A stretch of 10,374 nt of DNA from Actinomortierella ambigua (Eukaryota; Mortierellomycota; Mortierellomycetes; Mortierellales; Mortierellaceae). Numbering within the stretch: the first letter of the stretch is position 1; each line of letters starts with the position of its first letter. This document shows, piece after piece, positions 7,742-10,374 of the stretch. The translations under genes were made by a program, and so were the position numbers. Under the pieces are notes generated by a model, which saw only the letters and a list, made by a program, of their open reading frames with translations, did not search any database and had not been told where the DNA came from. The DNA lies in NCBI GenBank assembly GCA_016098155.1, contig JAAAJB010000860.1, positions 1-10,374 on the forward strand. Direction: 5' to 3'.

Positions 7742-7837
7742 TCTAGCTACACTCACAAGCATACAAGTCTGTCTCCTTTTGTTCTTGCAGATTGGCGTTT
7801 CTGTAGTACAAGAAATTGGGAAATCACCAGGAGCCAA

Positions 7838-8812
7838 CTAATTGACTTCGTCCAAAGGGGTCAGCTGTTGGTGCTCCCAGAGATCGACACCTTGCAAATC
7901 CCCGATAATGTGCAAATCCTGTAGGCGCCTACACCGACTTAGAGCAACATACTCTTGGCCATGGCAAAAGAAACCTTGAAGGGGGATGGCCACATTGGCC
8001 AGGGTGAGTCCCTGCGCTCGATGAACCGTGAGTGCATAAACCGATTTGAGGGGAATCTGGCGTCGAGACGCTCCTCCGCGACTAACTTCGCGCGTCCCTC
8101 GCTCAATCTGTATCCGTCTACCATTTCTCAGCTCTACCGTCACGCTTTCTTCCTCCACGACGACAACGAGTGCCAATGTCCCGTTCGTCACGCCTTGTAC
8201 AACATTGAGATTGCTTAAAATCACAACATGGCACCCGGGCCAAAGGACAAGCGTGATTGCAAGTGCCGTCTCCTGAAATACTCCCTACATCTTCCGGAAT
8301 GTTGTCCACCGCCTGGAAAGTCTTTCTCTCATTCTCACAACCTTTCACCTCCATCACTGCACAGTTCACTTGATCGACCTCGTCCAATGTTGGGAGCAGA
8401 ACGGCGCACAAGCCTTGGCCGTTGAGCTGAAAGACGTTGGGCCCGGCTATCCGTTGCGAAAGCACGTCGTGGACGAAAACTTGTTCCAAATCCGACCTAT
8501 TGGGTGTCCGCAATAGGGACAGGACACGCTGGAACTCATCATCGGCAGCATGCGTCATAGGTCTCGTCAACCTGTGCACGACAAATATGGCGAATAGCGG
8601 CGATTGCCAAATTCACGCGGCATACATGTTGTCCGCCGCATCTTTTACTACAGGGCCTAATTGTGCGGCATCTCCGACAAGGACTACTGGTATTCCACCA
8701 AACAGCGGTCCACGCCACAGGCCTGCCGCATTCCCCTATCCATGGCCTCGATAAGGTCAGCAGATATCATGGAAAACTTGCCAACGGTGATAAATGGCTC
8801 TCGACTAGGCAA
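7838..8812 (-). pseudogene. Helitron Pif1-like helicase, 5'-truncated and frameshifted
   Basis: Minus-strand pieces follow the order of Helitron Pif1/RecD-type (SF1) helicases. A Walker B-like FSMISADLIEAMDRGMRQ comes first (~8777-8730), then PLFGGIPVVLVGDAAQLGPV (8711-8652), QSPLFAIFVVHRLT, and LLPTLDEVDQVNCAV. These are followed by HVVILSNLNVVQGVTNGT, LKSVYALTVHRAQGLTLANV and HGQEYVALSRCR, ending at TAG 7840-7838. The last three are motifs IV-VI of the family, which unwinds DNA during rolling-circle transposition. Walker A is absent. Walker B reads VGKFSM where the family has (I/V)DEFSM, so both acidic residues are lost. There is a frameshift at ~8705-8730, an in-frame TGA at 8615-8613 (between MYAA and IWQSPLF) and another frameshift at ~8260-8290. 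The product cannot hydrolyse ATP. Confidence 0.85.
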
Positions 8813-8849
8813 GCACGCTCCACTACCACCACTTACCATGCCGGCCTTC

Positions 8850-9572
8850 CTAGCGCTCAACACGCACGGCTCCCCTTGGTATATCTTCGTCGTTGTCACC
8901 ATTGTCGATTTCGAAACGTCCTGTACGTATCTTTGCTGGCTTTGATATATTTTTACTAATATATGAGAGCGCACGGACGCCGGTGTTGATTTGAATGTCC
9001 ATATTGCACTCGGCCGTTCTCGGCAAATCAGGGTTGTACCCGTTGACCATAATGTCTGGAGGGCCTCTCTTGTAATTGACTCGCTCATTTTCGGCGTCTA
9101 CAAACGTGGATGGGTTGGGCGGCTTTGGGAAATCAAATCTGCAGACGGGCTCTCTCGTTCCAGCTTGACGGAGACAATATTCTGGGCTATGCTCGTGCAC
9201 TTGACACTGTTCCACGAGCTGACGAAGATGCCTATCAGCTGGAAACCGTCCTGTCGAGACTACCGTGTCCCACCGCCCTTGCCCATCGTTCTGCGTAACC
9301 AACTGCTCCACCATCTTGTACGTCCATAATACAAAGTGAACATGAGGAGCACCACGTTCCTGGTATTCGGTGACCCACGCCCAATCCTTGACGTCTCCAA
9401 GAACCCTCTGTCCCCATGTGCCCTGAACATTCGCATTTGAAGGCGAGCGTAGTCCAGGAGCCTGGCTGTTCCTGAATACAATCTCGTGCCGTTTTTGGGC
9501 CCTGTTCCAGCTCGTGCCACCCACAATGCCGGCCACCAGAGACTCGATGGGAAGAGTTATCTCGGTTTTATC
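8850..9572 (-). pseudogene. Helitron Rep (HUH endonuclease) fragment
   Basis: About 240 residues on the minus strand match the Helitron Rep/'helitron helicase-like' domain. Landmarks are LVAGIVGGTSW, WAWVTEYQERGAPHVHFVLW with the metal-binding HVH at 9344-9336, CRFDFPKP, and ALSYISKNISKPAK at ~8972-8931. Rep nicks and religates DNA ends during rolling-circle transposition, using tyrosines in a YxxKYxxK-type motif. Here the first Tyr (8963-8961) is kept and the second is Asn (AAT, 8951-8949), one base from Tyr. The frame begins at 9572, just after an in-frame TAG that is also a possible splice acceptor with a CTAAC branch point at ~9606. No upstream Rep N-terminus is recognisable, so the 5' part is lost or in an unread exon. 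It ends at a TAG (8852-8850) close to the helicase remnant. Confidence 0.85.
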
Positions 9573-9576
9573 CTAA

Positions 9577-9840
9577 TGCATTCAATCAACGTTGACGCAT
9601 GTTAGATTCCAAGACATGTACACTGTGCCAATGAAACACCTTTCCAATACGTTATCAAAGTATACTCAACATACAGGCATGTGGATGGAGATGAAGAAGA
9701 TAGAGTTGTATTTTTTGTCTTTTTTGTCGTAAACAGCACTGATTTTGTATTAATCATACTCAATCCCGAACACACTTTCCCAACGACGAAGCATTATTTC
9801 ACCTGACCTTCGCCGTGATCAGTCCCATCAGTCGACGGGG
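9577..9840. other. AT-rich stretch upstream of the Helitron Rep, nothing assigned
   Basis: No coding frame with recognisable motifs occurs on either strand. On the minus strand this is where a Rep upstream exon and promoter would be expected. The only candidate signal is the CTAAC branch point/TTAG acceptor pair at ~9606/9573. Confidence 0.4.
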
Positions 9841-9847
9841 AAAAGTA

Positions 9848-9866
9848 AAGAAAGAGAGAGAGAGAA
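9848..9866. repeat. GA microsatellite
   Basis: AAAGAAAGAGAGAGAGAGA, a short GA-dinucleotide run. It marks the change from AT-rich sequence to the GC-rich right end of the window. Confidence 0.85.
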
Positions 9867-9896
9867 ATCTCACCGCCAACGCGCTTTTCTACCACA

Positions 9897-9968
9897 CTAG
9901 CGGCCACGCCGGGCTTCGCCATCAAAGCGCTCTCACCCCCCACGCGGCGAGGCAGGCGTGGTCGCTAG
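9897..9968. repeat. 14-bp inverted repeat with 44-bp spacer
   Basis: CTAGCGGCCACGCC (9897-9910) and GGCGTGGTCGCTAG (9955-9968) are inverted copies with one mismatch. The match would form a strong stem. A shorter GCGCTTT/AAAGCGC pair overlaps it (~9881 and ~9924). It could be a mobile-element hairpin or end, or a structured transcript segment. Confidence 0.75.
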
Positions 9969-10374
9969 CTCGTACAGAAACGGTGTCCTAACAAGGATCG
10001 TACGGGCGAACGCGCCCACACGCCGCATGTGGTCACACGCGCCCTCATTGTCATGATCGCGAATGCTGTTCTCCGAGCGACAGGGTACAGCGAGTTCACT
10101 CGGCGCCTGGTGCCTCAAGTATCTGGAATGTCAGTCCACAGCCTCCACTTGGGTACCAATACCCTGTTCGAAGCACTCTGCTCCAGCGAGGCACACCGTC
10201 GATGCCAGTATCTCCCGTACCAAGGCGAGCGTCACCACACCCCTAGCAACCTTAGCGGAGCCGTAGCATTTCAGCATCTTGTTCAAAGTTGGAAACAGTG
10301 CTCGCCATATCGGCCCTTCAGCACACAGAGAACGCCGTCATGTCGGATTTCTGGGCATGCTAAGCCGAACCAGG
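9969..10374. other. GC-rich window end, coding status unclear
   Basis: Open frames exist on both strands. The minus strand is open from ~10338 to a TGA near 10122 (including KMLKCYGSAKVARGVVTLAL) and then again to ~9933. The plus strand is open at 10063-10266 and from there to the window end. GC-rich sequence tends to be open on both strands, and neither reading has motifs I recognise. No gene is called. Confidence 0.25.

Larger units (their letters stand above)
7736..9572 (-). mobile_element. Internally deleted Helitron remnant
   Basis: Rep and helicase fragments lie in Helitron order on one strand, separated by only about 40 bases of unassigned sequence (8850-8812). In an intact element several hundred residues, including the rest of the Rep region and the helicase Walker A, lie between them. 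Terminal features (5' TC, 3' hairpin and CTRR) were not identified, so element borders are approximate. Confidence 0.75.

Noticed and set aside
7955..9329. Several plus-strand frames of 60-110 codons across the Helitron region
   Set aside because: They are shadows of the minus-strand Rep and helicase pieces, which carry recognisable motifs.
9540..9590. Plus-strand reading WEELSRFYPNAFNQR near the Helitron 5' end as coding
   Set aside because: It ends at once in TGA and overlaps the minus-strand Rep frame, which has clear family motifs. Likely coincidence.

Overview
The window looks like a transposon-rich, intron-bearing fungal locus. Evidence seen in the sequence: short introns of about 80-100 bp with GTAAGT-like donors, CTGAC-type branch points and YAG acceptors, a TATATAAG core promoter, AATAAA signals close to stops, and a Helitron remnant. 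From memory only, the XPG/FEN1-like nuclease in the middle resembles multi-copy genes of early-diverging fungi (Mortierella-type). That lineage call is an inference.

The genes lie in two convergent pairs. (1) Positions 415-2815, plus strand: an apparently intact three-exon gene, 491-2807, of about 708 aa. It carries a C48 (Ulp1/SENP) cysteine peptidase domain, a long acidic repeat-bearing linker, and a FAR1/MULE-type C-x4-C...H-x-H zinc finger with a basic patch and a short C-terminal helix. (2) Positions 4079-2934, minus strand: a spliced gene of unknown family (about 298 aa if undamaged) with a TGA in exon 1 and an unresolved exon 1/2 junction. It converges on gene 1. (3) Positions 4134-4570: non-coding repeats, namely a 31-bp tandem pair and a pair of ~132-bp direct repeats that keep a hairpin. 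(4) Positions 4994-7240, plus strand: a decayed XPG/FEN1-like nuclease gene with one intron and at least seven lesions (two nonsense codons, five frame changes). Every expected metal-binding acidic residue can still be found in its pieces. (5) Positions 9572-7838, minus strand: a Helitron remnant. The HUH Rep portion has the second motif-3 tyrosine replaced by Asn. It is joined almost directly to the Walker B-onward part of the Pif1-like helicase, so the central region and Walker A are missing, and there are further frameshifts and a stop. (6) Positions 9577-10374: mostly unassigned, with a GA microsatellite, a 14-bp inverted repeat and a GC-rich end.

No pathway links these genes. The region reads as a graveyard of mobile-element genes in which only the Ulp1/zinc-finger gene remains open. 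That contrast, and the unusual domain fusion, is the most interesting signal here. All domain calls come from reading motifs by eye; no database search was run.
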